Assembly (NCBI GenBank): GCA_017311185.1
Contig: JAESUZ010000424.1
Span: 124,001-188,000, forward strand
Reading direction: 5' to 3'
Length of the DNA stretch: 64,000 bases
Origin: Proteles cristata cristata
Lineage: Eukaryota; Chordata; Mammalia; Carnivora; Hyaenidae
How positions within the stretch are numbered: position 1 is the first letter of the stretch; the number at the start of each line of letters is the position of its first letter. The notes beneath the pieces are model-generated. The model was not told the origin of the DNA and made no database searches. It worked only from the letters and a program-made list of their open reading frames with translations. The position numbers and the translations under genes are program-made. This document shows positions 53,789 to 64,000 of the stretch, piece after piece.

Positions 53789-54018
53789 AAAGGCAGTAAG
53801 ACACATTTTATTCAATACTGCTTCCGTAGGGGACAGACCTCAGTTTAAATTCAGACCACCACTGAAACAGAAAGCAGAAGGCTTTTAAAATATGGAGGTG
53901 TAAAGGAAAATTTGGAAGTTGTTAAAGAGGATAGTCAATGTGAATAAGCCATCTGTTTGCTTCCTGAAGTATAATCCCAGAGGACCGGAAGGCAGGGTCA
54001 CAATCTTTCTTGATGATT
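53789..54018 (-). other. poly(A)-tailed segment: retrocopy 3' end or L1 3' transduction
   Basis: On the minus strand this ~230-bp segment ends with AATAAA (TTTATT on plus, 53807-53812), 15 or so more bases, then an A run (T run at 53779-53788): the exact form of a polyadenylated RNA end copied to DNA. The text matches no gene I recognise. L1 sequence lies directly upstream (54089-54822). An 11-bp match, AATATATTTCT at 53759-53769 and 54826-54836, brackets segment and L1 together. Confidence 0.55.
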
Positions 54019-54030
54019 ACTTTTCTTTTT

Positions 54031-54031
<1 letters not shown>

Positions 54032-54090
<59 letters not shown>
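54032..54090 (+). repeat. (TTTC)n microsatellite
   Basis: About 14 perfect TTTC units forming the degraded T-rich tail of the minus-strand L1 that follows. Confidence 0.95.
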
Positions 54091-54388
54091 TTTTTACAAA
54101 TAGTTTATTGTCAAATTAGTTTCCACATAACACCCAGTGCTCATCCCCACAAGTGTCCTCCTCCATGCCCACCCCTCCTCCCCCCACATCCACCAGTCCT
54201 CAGTTTTTGTCAGCATTCAAGAGTCTCTCATGGTTTGCCTCTCTCCCTTTCCCCACCATTTCCGCCCTTCTTCTCCCCCTTGGTCCTCCGTCAAGTTCCT
54301 CCTAATCCTCCTATACGTGCACACATATGATATTTGTCCTTCTCTGCCTGACTTATTTCGCTCAGCATAACACCCTCAAGGTCCATCT
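54089..54388 (-). mobile_element. young LINE-1 3' end, minus strand, 5'-truncated
   Basis: About 300 bp of L1 3' UTR ('acaaatagtttattgtcaaattagtttccacataacaccc' to 'gcataacaccctcaaggtccat'). Nearly identical to the copies at 55.3 and 59.8 kb. A clear target duplication of its own was not found. Confidence 0.93.
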
Positions 54389-54395
54389 GTCTTTT

Positions 54396-54822
54396 TAAAA
54401 AATATATAATTTATTGTCAAATTGGCTCACATACAGTGTGTACAGTGTGCTCTTGGCTTTGGGGGTAGATTCCCGTGGTTCATCGCTTACATACAACACC
54501 CAGTGCTCATCCTAACAAGGGCCCCCTCAGTGCCCATCACCCATTTCCCCCTCCCCACCCCATCAGCCCTCAGTTTGTTCTCTGTATTTAAGAGTCTCTT
54601 ATGGTTTGCCTCCCTCTCTGTTTGAAACTACTTTTTTCCCCTTCCCTTCCCCCACGGTCTTCTGTGAAGTTTCTGAACTTCCACGTAAGTGAAAACATAT
54701 GATATCTGTCTATTTCTGACTGACTTATTTCACTTAGCATAATACCTTCCAGTTTCATCCACATTGTTGCAAATGGCAGGATTACATTCTTTCTCATTGC
54801 CAAGTAGTATTCCATTGTAGAA
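54396..54822 (-). mobile_element. older LINE-1 3' end, minus strand, 5'-truncated
   Basis: 'tataatttattgtcaaattggctcacatacag...gtagattcccgtggttcatcgcttacatacaacacccagtgctcatcc' through 'tcattgccaagtagtattccattgta'. It belongs to a different L1 subfamily from the neighbour on its left (different 3' UTR start, extra segment). Confidence 0.92.
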
Positions 54823-54836
54823 GAGAATATATTTCT

Positions 54837-55183
54837 GTTAACACATGTTTAGAACAGCCTTTTATTATTGTTTTTCTGTTAATGTTGCCCATATTTTAAA
54901 GAAGTTTTGCTTATTTTATGTTAATACTGTTTTTTTTTCTTTTTTTTAGAACATAGCTACTACATACTCATAGTGGATTATACCTTTTATAAAAATAAAG
55001 TGTTTGTCTTGGTCCAAATCTTTCAGGCTTTTGTCTTTAGTTCGATTTTGTATGATAGTAATATCGAGCAGCTATTCATTTTCTGTATGTGTGCTGTATC
55101 TTTATCCAGTCTTAAAAAGTGCTGTTACAAATCAACAGACAGAATATCATCAGGAGAAAAATAGGATGGGATAACAACTGGCA

Positions 55184-55186
<3 letters not shown>
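54837..55186. other. non-coding AT-rich spacer
   Basis: No gene or repeat is recognised. Confidence 0.4.

Positions 55187-55238
<52 letters not shown>
55187..55238. repeat. (CA)26 microsatellite
   Basis: Fifty-two perfect bases of alternating CA; long enough to be highly polymorphic. Confidence 0.97.
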
Positions 55239-55241
<3 letters not shown>

Positions 55242-55290
55242 TCTCCCTACCAAATATGCAATAAATATTTTAAAAATGTCCAGCCTCATT

Positions 55291-55982
55291 TTTTTTTTCA
55301 CAAATAGTTTATTGTCAAATTAGTTTCCACATAACACCCAGTGCTCATCCCCACAAGTGTCCTCCTCCATGCCCACCCCTCCTCCCCCCCACATCCATCA
55401 GTCCACAGTTTTTGTCAGCATTCAAGAGTCTCTCATGGTTTGCCTCTCTCCCTTTCCCCGACCATTTCCCCCCTTCTTCTCCCCCATGGTCCTCTGTTAA
55501 GTTCCTCCTAATCCTCCTATACGTGCACACATATGATATTTGTCTTTCTCTGCCTGATTTATTTCGCTCAGCATAACACCCTCAAGGTCCATCCATGTTG
55601 CTACACAGGCCAGATTTCATTGTTTCTCATTGCCATGTAGTATTCCATGGTATAGATAAACCACATCTTCTTGATCCATTCATCTGTTGATGGACACTTC
55701 GGCTCTTTCCATGTTTTGGCTACTGTGGAGAGTGCTGCTATGAACATTGGGGTACATGTGCTCCTATGCATCAGCACTCCTGTATCCCTTGGGAAAATTC
55801 CTCGCAGTGCTATTGCTGGGTCATAGGGGAGTTCTACTGTTAGTTTCCTGAGGAACCTCCACACTGTTTTCCAGAGGGGCTGTATCAGTTTACATTCCCA
55901 CCAACAGTGTAGGAGGGTGCCCGTTTCTCCACATCCTCGCCAGCATCTAGAGTTCTCTGATTTGCTCATTTTAGCCACTCTG
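55291..55982 (-). mobile_element. young LINE-1 3' end, minus strand, with 19-bp target duplication
   Basis: Contains the 3' UTR and the ORF2 C-terminus, open for 125 codons on the minus strand ([57 protein letters not shown]). Perfect 19-bp duplication AAAAATGTCCAGCCTCATT at 55272-55290 and 55983-56001, and few differences from the 59.8-kb copy, mark it as recent. It is 5'-truncated and cannot move. Confidence 0.97.
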
Positions 55983-56001
55983 AAAAATGTCCAGCCTCAT
56001 T

Positions 56002-56869
56002 ATTGCTAATGACATGCAAGTTAAACTAGAAATGGGGTTACAGCTGACTGCCATTTCTCATCTATCATGTAGGCAAAGATGAAATATGTACATTTCTCAT
56101 GGGGACCAATGAGTATAATTTTAGGGATTTTTTTCCCTAACAATTTATTGAAATAATAAACAGATCTATACAAGGATTTGTATACAAAGATAATTCTTTT
56201 TTTCAGAGATATTCTTTATAGTGCTTATAATGTGAAAAATCAGAACTAATCTAAAAGTTAAGGAAAAAAGTCCTGGCTAAATAAATTAAGGTTTATCTAA
56301 TCAATATGGTATGTAGCCATTAAATCATATTTTAAAGAATATTGAGTAATATGAGAAAGTTTTTTGATATCTTATAAATTAAGATGTATATATATGTGTG
56401 TGAATATATATGAATAATTACATATATATTTTTTAGCTTATTTTTTTAAAGAAAGGGAGAGATTGGAGAGCTAGGGTATTTCTCACAGAAAGCATACTGG
56501 CAGAATATATGTTAATAGTGCTCAGATTTTAGTGATAGTTAGTTTTTAATTATATTTTCTATAGTAAATATTCATTATTTTTATAATAAAATGATCAAGA
56601 ACTATTTAAAAAGTTCATGTTAGAATTGTTCATATTAGAATAGTTTAAGGAGTTTAAGTGAGGGAATGCTATTAAATTTTATACACCAGGAAATGATAAA
56701 AATCTTTCAAAGTGAATCACTATGTAACTATCAATATTGGGATCACTATATGGATATATTTCATGTGTTTCTTCTTTAGAGATTGATAGAACTTTTTTTT
56801 TTTGCCTCTCTAATGTGCCATCTTTCATGCAGTCAGGTCTATTTTATCATTTATAATGATTTGACTATT
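56002..56869. other. non-coding, very AT-rich
   Basis: TA-rich patches (56385-56430). No gene or repeat is recognised. Confidence 0.45.
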
Positions 56870-56995
56870 GGGGCACCTGGGTGGCACAGTCTGTTAAGCG
56901 TCCGACTCTAGATTTTGTCTCAGGTCATGATTTCCTGGCTCGTGAGTTCAAGCCCTGCATTGGGCTCTGTGCTGACAGTATGGAGCCTGCTTGAG

Positions 56996-57038
<43 letters not shown>

Positions 57039-57115
57039 GCCCCTCCCCTGCTCTTGTGTGCACACGCACGCACACACTCTCCCTCTCTCTCTCTCAAAAA
57101 CAAAGTTAAAAAATA
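56870..57115 (+). mobile_element. CanSINE with expanded (CT)n
   Basis: Head GGGGCACCTGGGTGGCACAGTC, body, then (CT)n (56998-57028 and on) and a CACACGCACGCACACA stretch before the A-rich tail. Confidence 0.93.
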
Positions 57116-57118
57116 AAT

Positions 57119-58320
57119 TACAAGTATTTCATTATTTAGTTTCATTCATATGATATAGGTAGGCAAAGTTTCTAAACTGGGAATTTTTGAAAGGAAAATA
57201 AGTAAATTTTCTTATGGCTTAGAATTCCAAAAGAGACTTCTCTCTCATTATAGCACTCAACAATTTTCCCATCATTCTGTTTTGTTTTTTTTTTTTTGTA
57301 AATATGAGACAGTATGTGTAAATTCTTGGCAGCCCTTGTACTCATGAGATGTGGGTCCACTTTGTATTTCCTTAGCTCTTCTAGTGAGTGAGTTATTTTT
57401 CCAGCCACTGGATGGCAGCTAATCTCCATTAGTAGTAAGATGTTTCCAGAACCCCTCTTCCAGAGTATAGACTGTGCATCATTGAACACACTGTGCTTGA
57501 AAGGAAAAAAGAAAAGAACTCAACATGTAGTATCTCTGGATTAATCTCATTTTATTAACCTCTGCACATAAGATTTTATAGGGCATAAGATTGAAATGCT
57601 CTAAATCTTGTAACTGGAATTCTGAAGATTCCTTTTCAAAAAGAAAAGAAAAAAGGCAGATAAACCTAAGCCTGTTGATTGCAGGCATAGTGCTCCTCTC
57701 ATGAGTCTGTAGATCCATTATTAATAGTACAGCTTTACCATTTTGACATTCCACACTGCAAATAATATTGCAACAACAGTCCCCTGTAAGGAAATGTTTG
57801 TAAACCTTAGCTGATTGCTCCGAGCAATGGTAAGCTGATGCTTGGTATACTGAAATTCACGCAAATGAATAATTCAGTTCACAACATTCCAGTTTGCAAT
57901 TCTATCCCATTTGATAATCACTCAGTAAAATGACAGTGAAAAAGAGCTCTGGCTTGTATATTTCAATGCAAGAAAAAATGTGAAAGCGGATCGTGGTGTA
58001 AACCTCATGCTTCAGTCTAGGCTAATAGAGGAAAATGGAGATGCAGAATAAGCAAGTGTACATCCTCCATTCAAGTAATGGAGGAAACCAGACAAAGTGA
58101 CCCTTGTAGGATGGGTTGGAATTTGGCTTTTAGTCTCATTAACAATTCCTTGTACTGCACACCCCAGACACCACTATCACTATCTGTATCAACAAATTAA
58201 AAATAAAAACAACAACAATGGCACAGAAAAGGATACCTTCAAGAGGATTAAAAAATAGAGGTATTATTTAACAAAAAGAAATATCATTTTGGTTTATTAC
58301 AGTAGAAGCGATTTAAGAAA
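57119..58320. other. non-coding AT-rich spacer
   Basis: About 1.2 kb with nothing recognised. Frames of 90-105 residues on the minus strand (57172-57754) lack domains. Confidence 0.4.
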
Positions 58321-58330
58321 TGATCCCTTG

Positions 58331-58535
58331 GGACGCCTGGGTGGCTCAGTCTGTTGAGCGTCCCGCTTTGGCTCAGGTCATGATCTCGCGGTTCGTGGGT
58401 CCGAGCCCCGCGTCGGGCTCTGTGCTGACAGCTCAGAGCCTGGGGCCTGTCTTCGGATTCTGTGTCTCCCTCTCTTTCTGTCCCTCTCCTGCTCACGCTG
58501 TTTCCTTCTCTCTAAAAAAATAAAGCATAAAAAAA
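58331..58535 (+). mobile_element. CanSINE, full length, little diverged
   Basis: GGGACGCCTGGGTGGCTCAGTC, CGCGGTTCGTGGGTCCGAGCCCCGCG with CpGs kept, A-rich tail. Duplication GATCCCTTG at 58322-58330 and 58536-58544. Confidence 0.95.
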
Positions 58536-58544
58536 GATCCCTTG

Positions 58545-59803
58545 ATCTATATTTAATGAGCATCTATTATGTGTCTGATGCTGTGCTAATCATGTTAGTC
58601 AAAGCTCTTGTTTTAAAAAAGATCCTAGTACAAATTATATTTCTAAAATGTAATTATTATTCAGGATGAAAATGATTCGATTCAAGGGATGAGCAATAGA
58701 ATTTCAGAGAAGGGACTCCTGAGACTCCAGAATTCCATAGAGGAAGGGACATGGGAACAGATTCTTGACACATGCATGGGACTGGGGCCTGCGCAGAAGA
58801 GGGGAGCGTGTTTCAGACGGACTCTGAAGGTGCATTTGGAGACCAGCTTGCATCCACATTGGCATGAGTGGGTGAGGGGTGATAGCTGGCACCCGGGCGT
58901 GTTTTTAGGGAAGAACAGGAAGTGGCCTGAGGCTCCTTCTTCCTTGTTACATACTATTGACAAGGGCCTCTCTTCCCCTATGTATTAGAATAAAATTTTA
59001 ATAACTTAAATAAGAGTTTTGAACTGAGGTTAACAAGATTTAATCTGCTTAAGAGTTGGAAAGAACTAATTAGGGAAAAAAGGAACTCCATATTGAATGC
59101 TTACCGTTTGGAGAACTTTCTACAGAACAAACTTTTGTGACTTAAAAATGTTTTCCATTTCATTAATTTTCTTTAAAAAGAGAGAGAGAGAGAAAGAAAT
59201 GTAATTCCTAAATGGGGGCGACAGTTTGGAGAAAAATTGCTTTCAACTATCGTTCTCTTGGTGGTAATTGCCTTAACATTATCTCTTCGGAGACTGCAGT
59301 TTTCAGCTTTGTGCATTTCCTGGATTAGAAAAGAATAGATTTTCTCCTACTGCTCTATATCACTCAATGAATTAATGCCTTCAACTTTTGTTTCCCCCCA
59401 GTTTGTTATTATTATGTAATAAGCAATTGGGCACCTCGTGTTTTCTTTCTTCCATTGTTTGCCTGGGAAACTCACTCAGCACACACTGCTTCCTCAGTCT
59501 GCCTTAGCCTTAGGGCTGATGGGTGGGTCCTAATTGGCTTCAAAATGATATTCTGGATGGCAAAGGAACTGGTGATGATGTGAAGGAGAATGTGTGAGAT
59601 TTGGTTGGGAGGTGCTCTTCTTTTAGTCTTTCCCATAAGGAAGGAGGGAGACTGAAGTTCACGGGGAGGTTCTGGGAGAGTGAGGGAGATCCAGGCTTAG
59701 AAGGTGGAGTGGCCATCCCCGCCTCGTTCAGAAAGTGGCAACCATACAATGCTGGGGTAGTGGTTCATGGGAAACAGGGAGACACTGCTCTTCTAGAATT
59801 TTC
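58545..59803. other. non-coding spacer with a possible L2 relic
   Basis: 'ttaatgagcatctattatgtgtctgatgctgtgctaatc' (58552-58592) matches the L2/MIR 'gagcacctactatgtgccaggcactgtgctaa' line. A GA tract (59177-59196) is present. No gene is recognised. Confidence 0.45.
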
Positions 59804-59818
59804 CATCGGAGCACATTC

Positions 59819-61883
59819 TTTTTTTTTTTTAACAAATAATTTATTGTCAAATTAGTTTCCACATAACACCCAGTGCTCATCCCCACAAGTGTCCTCCTCC
59901 ATGCCCATCCCTCCTCCCCCCCACATCCATCAGTCCTCAGTTTTTGTCAGCATTCAAGAGTCTCTCATGGTTTGCCTCTCTCCCTTTCCCCCACCATTTC
60001 CACCCTTCTTCTCCCCCTTGTTCCTCCGTTAAGTTCCTCCTAATCCTCCTATACGTGCACACATATGATATTTGTCCTTCTCTGCCTGACTTATTTTGCT
60101 CAGCATAACACCCTCAAAGGTGCATCCATGTTGCTACACATGGCCAGATTTCATTGTTTCTCATTGCCATGTAGTATTCCATGGTATAGATAAACCACAT
60201 CTTCTTGATCCATTCATCTGTTGATGGACACTTAGGCTCTTTCCATGTTTTGGCTATTGTGGAGAGTGCTGCTATGAACATTGGGGTACATGTGCTCCTA
60301 TGCATCAGCACTCCTGTATCCCTTGGGAAAATTCCTCGCAGTGCTATTGCTGGGTCATAGGGGAGTTCTACTGTTAGTTTCCTGAGGAACCTCCACACTG
60401 TTTTCCAGAGGGGCTGTATCAGTTTACATTCCCACCAACAGTGTAGGAGGGTGCCCGTTTCTCCACATCCTCGCCAGCATCTAGAGTTCTCTGTTTTGCT
60501 CATTTTAGCCACTCTGAGTGGCGTGAGGTGGTATCTCAGTGTGGTTTTGATTTGTTTTCCCTGATGAGGAGGGATGCTGAGCATCGTTTCATGTGTCTGT
60601 TGGCCATCTGGATGTCCTCTTTGGAGAAGTGTCTGTCCATATCTTCTGCCCATTTCTTCACTGGGTTGTTTGTTTTTCGGGCGTGTAGTTTGGTGAGTTC
60701 CTTATAGATTCTGGATATTAAGCCTTTATCTGATATGTCATTTGCAACTATCTTTTCCCATTCTGTTGGTTGCCTATTAATTTTCTGGGTTGTTTCCTTG
60801 GCTGTGCAGAAGCTTTTAATCTTGAGGAGGTCCCAACAGTTTATTTTTGCTCTTGATTCCCTTGCTTTTGGGGATGTGTCAAGTAAGAAGTTGCTGCGGT
60901 GGAGATCAAGGAGGTTGTTTCCTGCTTTCTCCTCTAGGGTGTTGATAGTTTCCTGTCTCACGTTCAGGTCCTTTATCCATTTTGAGTTTATTTTTGTGCA
61001 TGGTGTGAGAAAATGATCTAGTTTCATTCTTCTGCATGTTGCTGTCCAGTTCTCCCAACACCATCTGTTAAAAGGCTGTCTTTTTTCCATTGGATATTCT
61101 TTCCTGCTTTGTCAAAGATCAGTTGGCTGTATACTTTTGGGTCCACTTCTGAGTTCTCAATTCTGTTCCATTGGTCTATGTGTCTGTTTTTGTGCCAATA
61201 CCATACTGTCTTGATGATGACAGCTTTGTAGTAGAGGCTAAAGTCTGGGATGGTGATCCCTCCCGTTTTGGTTTTATTTTTCAGGATTACTTTGGCTATT
61301 CGGGGTCTTTTGTGGTTCCATACCAATTTTTGGATAGTTTGTTCTAGTTTTGAGAAGTATGCTGGTGCAATTTTGATTGGAATTGCATTGAATGTGTACA
61401 GTGCTTTAGGTAGTAATGACCTCTTAACTATATTTATTCTTCCTATCCATGAGCATGGAATGTTTTTCCATTTCTTTGTGTCTTCTTCAATTTCCTTCAT
61501 AAGTTTTCTATAGTTTTCATCATACAGATCTCTTGTATCCTTGGTTAGGTTTATTCCGAGGTATTTTATGGTTTTTTGTGCAATTGTGAATGGGATCAGT
61601 TTCTTGATTTCTCTTTCTGTTGCTTCATTGTTGGTGTATAGAAATGCAACCGATTTCTGTACGTTGATTTTGTAGCCTGCAACTTGGCTGAATTCTTGGA
61701 TCAGTTCTAGTAGGCTTCTGGTGGAGTCTGTCGGTTTTCGATGTACAGTATCATGTCATCTGCGAAGAGGGAAAGTTTGACTTCCTCTTTGCCAATTCTG
61801 ATGCCTTTGATTTCCTTTTGTTGTCTGATGGCTGATGCTAGGACTTCCAGCACTATGTTAAACAACAGTGGTGAGAGTGGACA
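59819..61883 (-). mobile_element. young LINE-1, minus strand, 5'-truncated in the RT domain
   Basis: Largest young L1 here (2,065 bp). On the minus strand it starts within ORF2 just before the reverse-transcriptase catalytic motif FADD (61766-61755; [12 protein letters not shown] context), then runs through [37 protein letters not shown] and the C-terminal cysteine region [18 protein letters not shown] to the 3' UTR and T-rich tail. At least two frameshifts split ORF2 into overlapping frames (61500-61024, 61090-60536, 60653-60114). Exact 15-bp duplication CATCGGAGCACATTC at 59804-59818 and 61884-61898. It is not mobile. Confidence 0.97.
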
Positions 61884-61898
61884 CATCGGAGCACATTC

Positions 61899-62117
61899 AC
61901 ATGTTCACCCTTTGCTTTGGGAAAGGGGAAAGAAGAATGTAAACAAACAGAGAGGAAGTATTTTTTCCTGGCCTGATCCAGCTCACTTTCAGGACACTTA
62001 TCTCAGGAACATATTTCCCTTTATTTTCTTCTGTTATGAAAGGAAAATAAATAGTACAGACTTTAGTTAGCTTTTTAATTTTTCCCTTTAGTTTTTGGTG
62101 TGCGATTGCTCAAACCT
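61899..62117. other. non-coding spacer
   Basis: Nothing is recognised. Confidence 0.4.
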
Positions 62118-62327
62118 TTCTTTTATTTTAAGTTTTTTAAAATTTATTTTTGAGAGAGAGAGAGAGTAAGTGAGCTAGGGATAGGGAGAAAGAGAGAGAA
62201 TCTCAAGCAGGCTCTACACTGTCAGTGCAGAGCCCCATGTAAAGCTTGAAGCCACAAACCATGAGATCATGACCTGAGCTGAAATCAAGAGTCAGACGTT
62301 CAACCAACTGAGGTATGCAGGCACCCC
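62118..62327 (-). mobile_element. CanSINE, minus strand
   Basis: AATTTATTTTTGAGAGAGAG tail, body, head TGAGGTATGCAGGCACCCC, somewhat diverged. Confidence 0.92.
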
Positions 62328-62357
62328 TTGCTCCTCCCTTTCTAAAAGTGATTTAAG

Positions 62358-62566
62358 GGGCACCTGGGTGGCTCAGTCAGTTGAGCATCTGACTTCAGCT
62401 CAGGTCATGATCTCACGGTTAGTGGGTTCGAGCTCCACGTCAGGCTCTGTGCTGACATCCAGCTCAGAGCCTGGAACCTGTTTCAGATCCGGTATCTCCC
62501 TCTCTCTCTGACCCTCCCCTGCTTACACTGTCTCTATCTCTCAGAAATAAATAAAAATAAATAAAT
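62358..62566 (+). mobile_element. CanSINE, full length
   Basis: GGGCACCTGGGTGGCTCAGTC, CTGACATCCAGCTCAGAGCC, tail AGAAATAAATAAAAATAAATA. Exact 14-bp duplication AAAAGTGATTTAAG at 62344-62357 and 62567-62580. Confidence 0.96.
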
Positions 62567-62794
62567 AAAAGTGATTTAAGCTAATTTAAAAACTGAGTTT
62601 TAGGAAATGTGTTTTCCTCAATTTTCAATCTTAGTATATAGTAAAGGTATATTTTTTATACATTGCCTCATCAGTTTCATACAGCCACCTGGATTCTTAT
62701 GTACCTTGATATGTTCTTAAATTTAGTACCTTATTGTTGACTAATTCTAGTTTTATCTCTTTTGCTAGATTTAAACTTTTAATATCTTATATAT

Positions 62795-63009
62795 ATCTTT
62801 TAAATGTTTATTTATTTTGAGAGAGAGTGTGCGTGTGAATCGGGGAGGGGGGCGCAGAGAATAAGGGAGACAGAATCCCAAGCAGGCTTTATGCCATCAG
62901 CAGTCAGCACAGAGCCCGAGGTGGGGCTCAGTCTCATGAATTGTGAGATCATGACCTGAGCTGAAATCAAAAGTCAGTCACTTAACTGACTGAGGCACCC
63001 AGGAGCCCC
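62795..63009 (-). mobile_element. CanSINE, minus strand
   Basis: TTTTAAATGTTTATTTATTTTGAGA tail, body, head GAGGCACCCAGGAGCCCC. Probable duplication around TATCTTATAT on both sides (about 62783 and 63014). Confidence 0.92.
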
Positions 63010-64000
63010 TTCATATCTTATATTTGAATAACATTGTGCTGGGCATGTCAGAGAAGCTCAATAAATAGAATGGTGGTTGACTTTGGTGAGATTAATGAGC
63101 TATACTAAAAACAGTTTCTTAAAATATGTAACACTTCTTAAATCAGATCAAAAATACAGAATTAATTTCCTTACTGCATAGAAAAGGAATTATACCACTA
63201 TTACCTTTGCTTCCTATTGAAACATCAACCCTCCACATTTTTGATGGTATAATATTTGAAAGTTAAAACAATTGAAAGAAGGTAATTGTTCAAATTAATT
63301 TCATGTCAAATACTAAATCACCATGTATAGGCTACGTTTTCAAAAATCTTGCCTTATTCTGGCCTTTGTGTTTTCATATCTGGTATATTTATATCCCCAT
63401 GATAATTGAATTCACTTCAATCAATGGAAGTTGATTTATGTAATTAACTGTACCATTTCATTTGGATATTTGAAACTACCTGGGGGTTACCTTTGAATAC
63501 AAGGCCCAATGTTGACTGTTTTCAGTGGAAGAATTAGTAATAGAAAACCAGGAAGCTGGCGGTTCTTTGAAATGCAGGAACTAGATGTTGCACTATAAAG
63601 TATTGTTCAATGTACTTATGAGAGGAAATGTATGTATATGTTAATATTAATTGGGTCCTTTTATCTCTGCTGTCAGGAAAGTTGCTGTGCTGATTTTGGT
63701 AAGAAGTAAGCATTGAAACTCATTCTTAAAGAAGCTTTGAAAGAACATTTGGTCTGCAGAGTGTTTATATAATTTAGTTTTGTTAGGAATAAAAACGAAT
63801 TTATTCTTTATGTATGCGGTTGCTCTCTGAAATCATATTTTAGCATTTTTGCTGTGGAAAAAACACCAGTGTTTGAAATTTGCCTTGTGAAATTTATAGG
63901 TAGTAATAACATTTATTACAAATTATATTATGGTCTTTAAGAAAAGTGAACTATAGAAAACAGCAACAGGTAAACACATAGATTTTTTTCTGTTTTCCTT
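63010..64000. other. single-copy-like AT-rich DNA
   Basis: Nearly 1 kb with no recognised repeat, gene or CpG. It ends at the window edge. Confidence 0.45.

Noticed and set aside
53919..54330. Open frames through 54.0-54.3 kb
   Set aside because: They are products of the TTTC array and antisense L1 sequence.
1..64000. CRISPR array, operon, phage or plasmid signatures
   Set aside because: The window is mammalian nuclear DNA. The direct repeats seen are target duplications, microsatellites or SINE copies, not spaced CRISPR repeats.

Overview
This window is nuclear DNA from a carnivore, almost certainly a cat (Felidae). The main evidence is more than 40 copies of the tRNA-headed carnivore SINE (CanSINE) in its feline form. 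These have a head reading like 'GCGCCTGGGTGGCTCAGTCGG', a body with a TCTCTCTGACCCTCCCCTGC-like pyrimidine block, and a tail of AAATAAATAAA. Carnivore-type LINE-1 3' ends, older mammalian repeats (MIR, L2, MER5A, MLT1-like LTRs) and AT-rich spacer make up most of the rest. I see no bacterial, plasmid or phage features, no CRISPR array, no functional RNA gene and no multi-exon coding sequence that I can follow. The coding potential that does exist is fragments of L1 ORFs and one dead retrocopy.

Layout. 1-10 kb: an old antisense L1 tail, an old LTR-like block (2.86-3.62 kb), and a nested insertion at 4.26-4.87 kb in which a short SINE with 17-bp target duplications is split by an ERV-type LTR; then spaced SINEs. 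10-20 kb: a solo gamma-type (class I) ERV LTR at 10.91-11.51 kb with an exact 4-bp duplication, a CpG island at 16.05-16.70 kb that looks like a real promoter and first exon, and a second LTR of another family at 19.29-19.86 kb on the minus strand. 20-39 kb: SINEs, MIR/L2/MLT1-type fossils and two plus-strand L1 3' ends. 39.4-44 kb: one old, internally deleted L1 on the minus strand, invaded by a microsatellite-rich SINE and a run of three SINEs. 44-49 kb: mostly old sequence with MER5A, an L1M tail and an MLT1-like LTR. 49.7-62 kb: a cluster of younger, 5'-truncated L1 copies, all on the minus strand, one of which interrupts a CNPY2 processed pseudogene. 62-64 kb: SINEs, then AT-rich single-copy-like DNA.

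How it fits together. The CpG island has a perfect RFX X-box and a strong Kozak ATG followed four codons later by a plausible splice donor, so it may be the 5' end of a plus-strand gene, possibly one under ciliary-type RFX control. If so, the remaining ~47 kb would be its first intron. The strong minus-strand bias of the young L1s downstream is consistent with that, because sense-oriented L1s are known to be depleted in transcribed introns. This is inference: no second exon was recognised and the gene was not identified. No previously undescribed biological system was found. The most useful leads are the CpG island, the CNPY2 retrocopy, the nested LTR with strong CRE and ETS palindromes, and a poly(A)-tailed segment beside an L1 that could be a 3' transduction.
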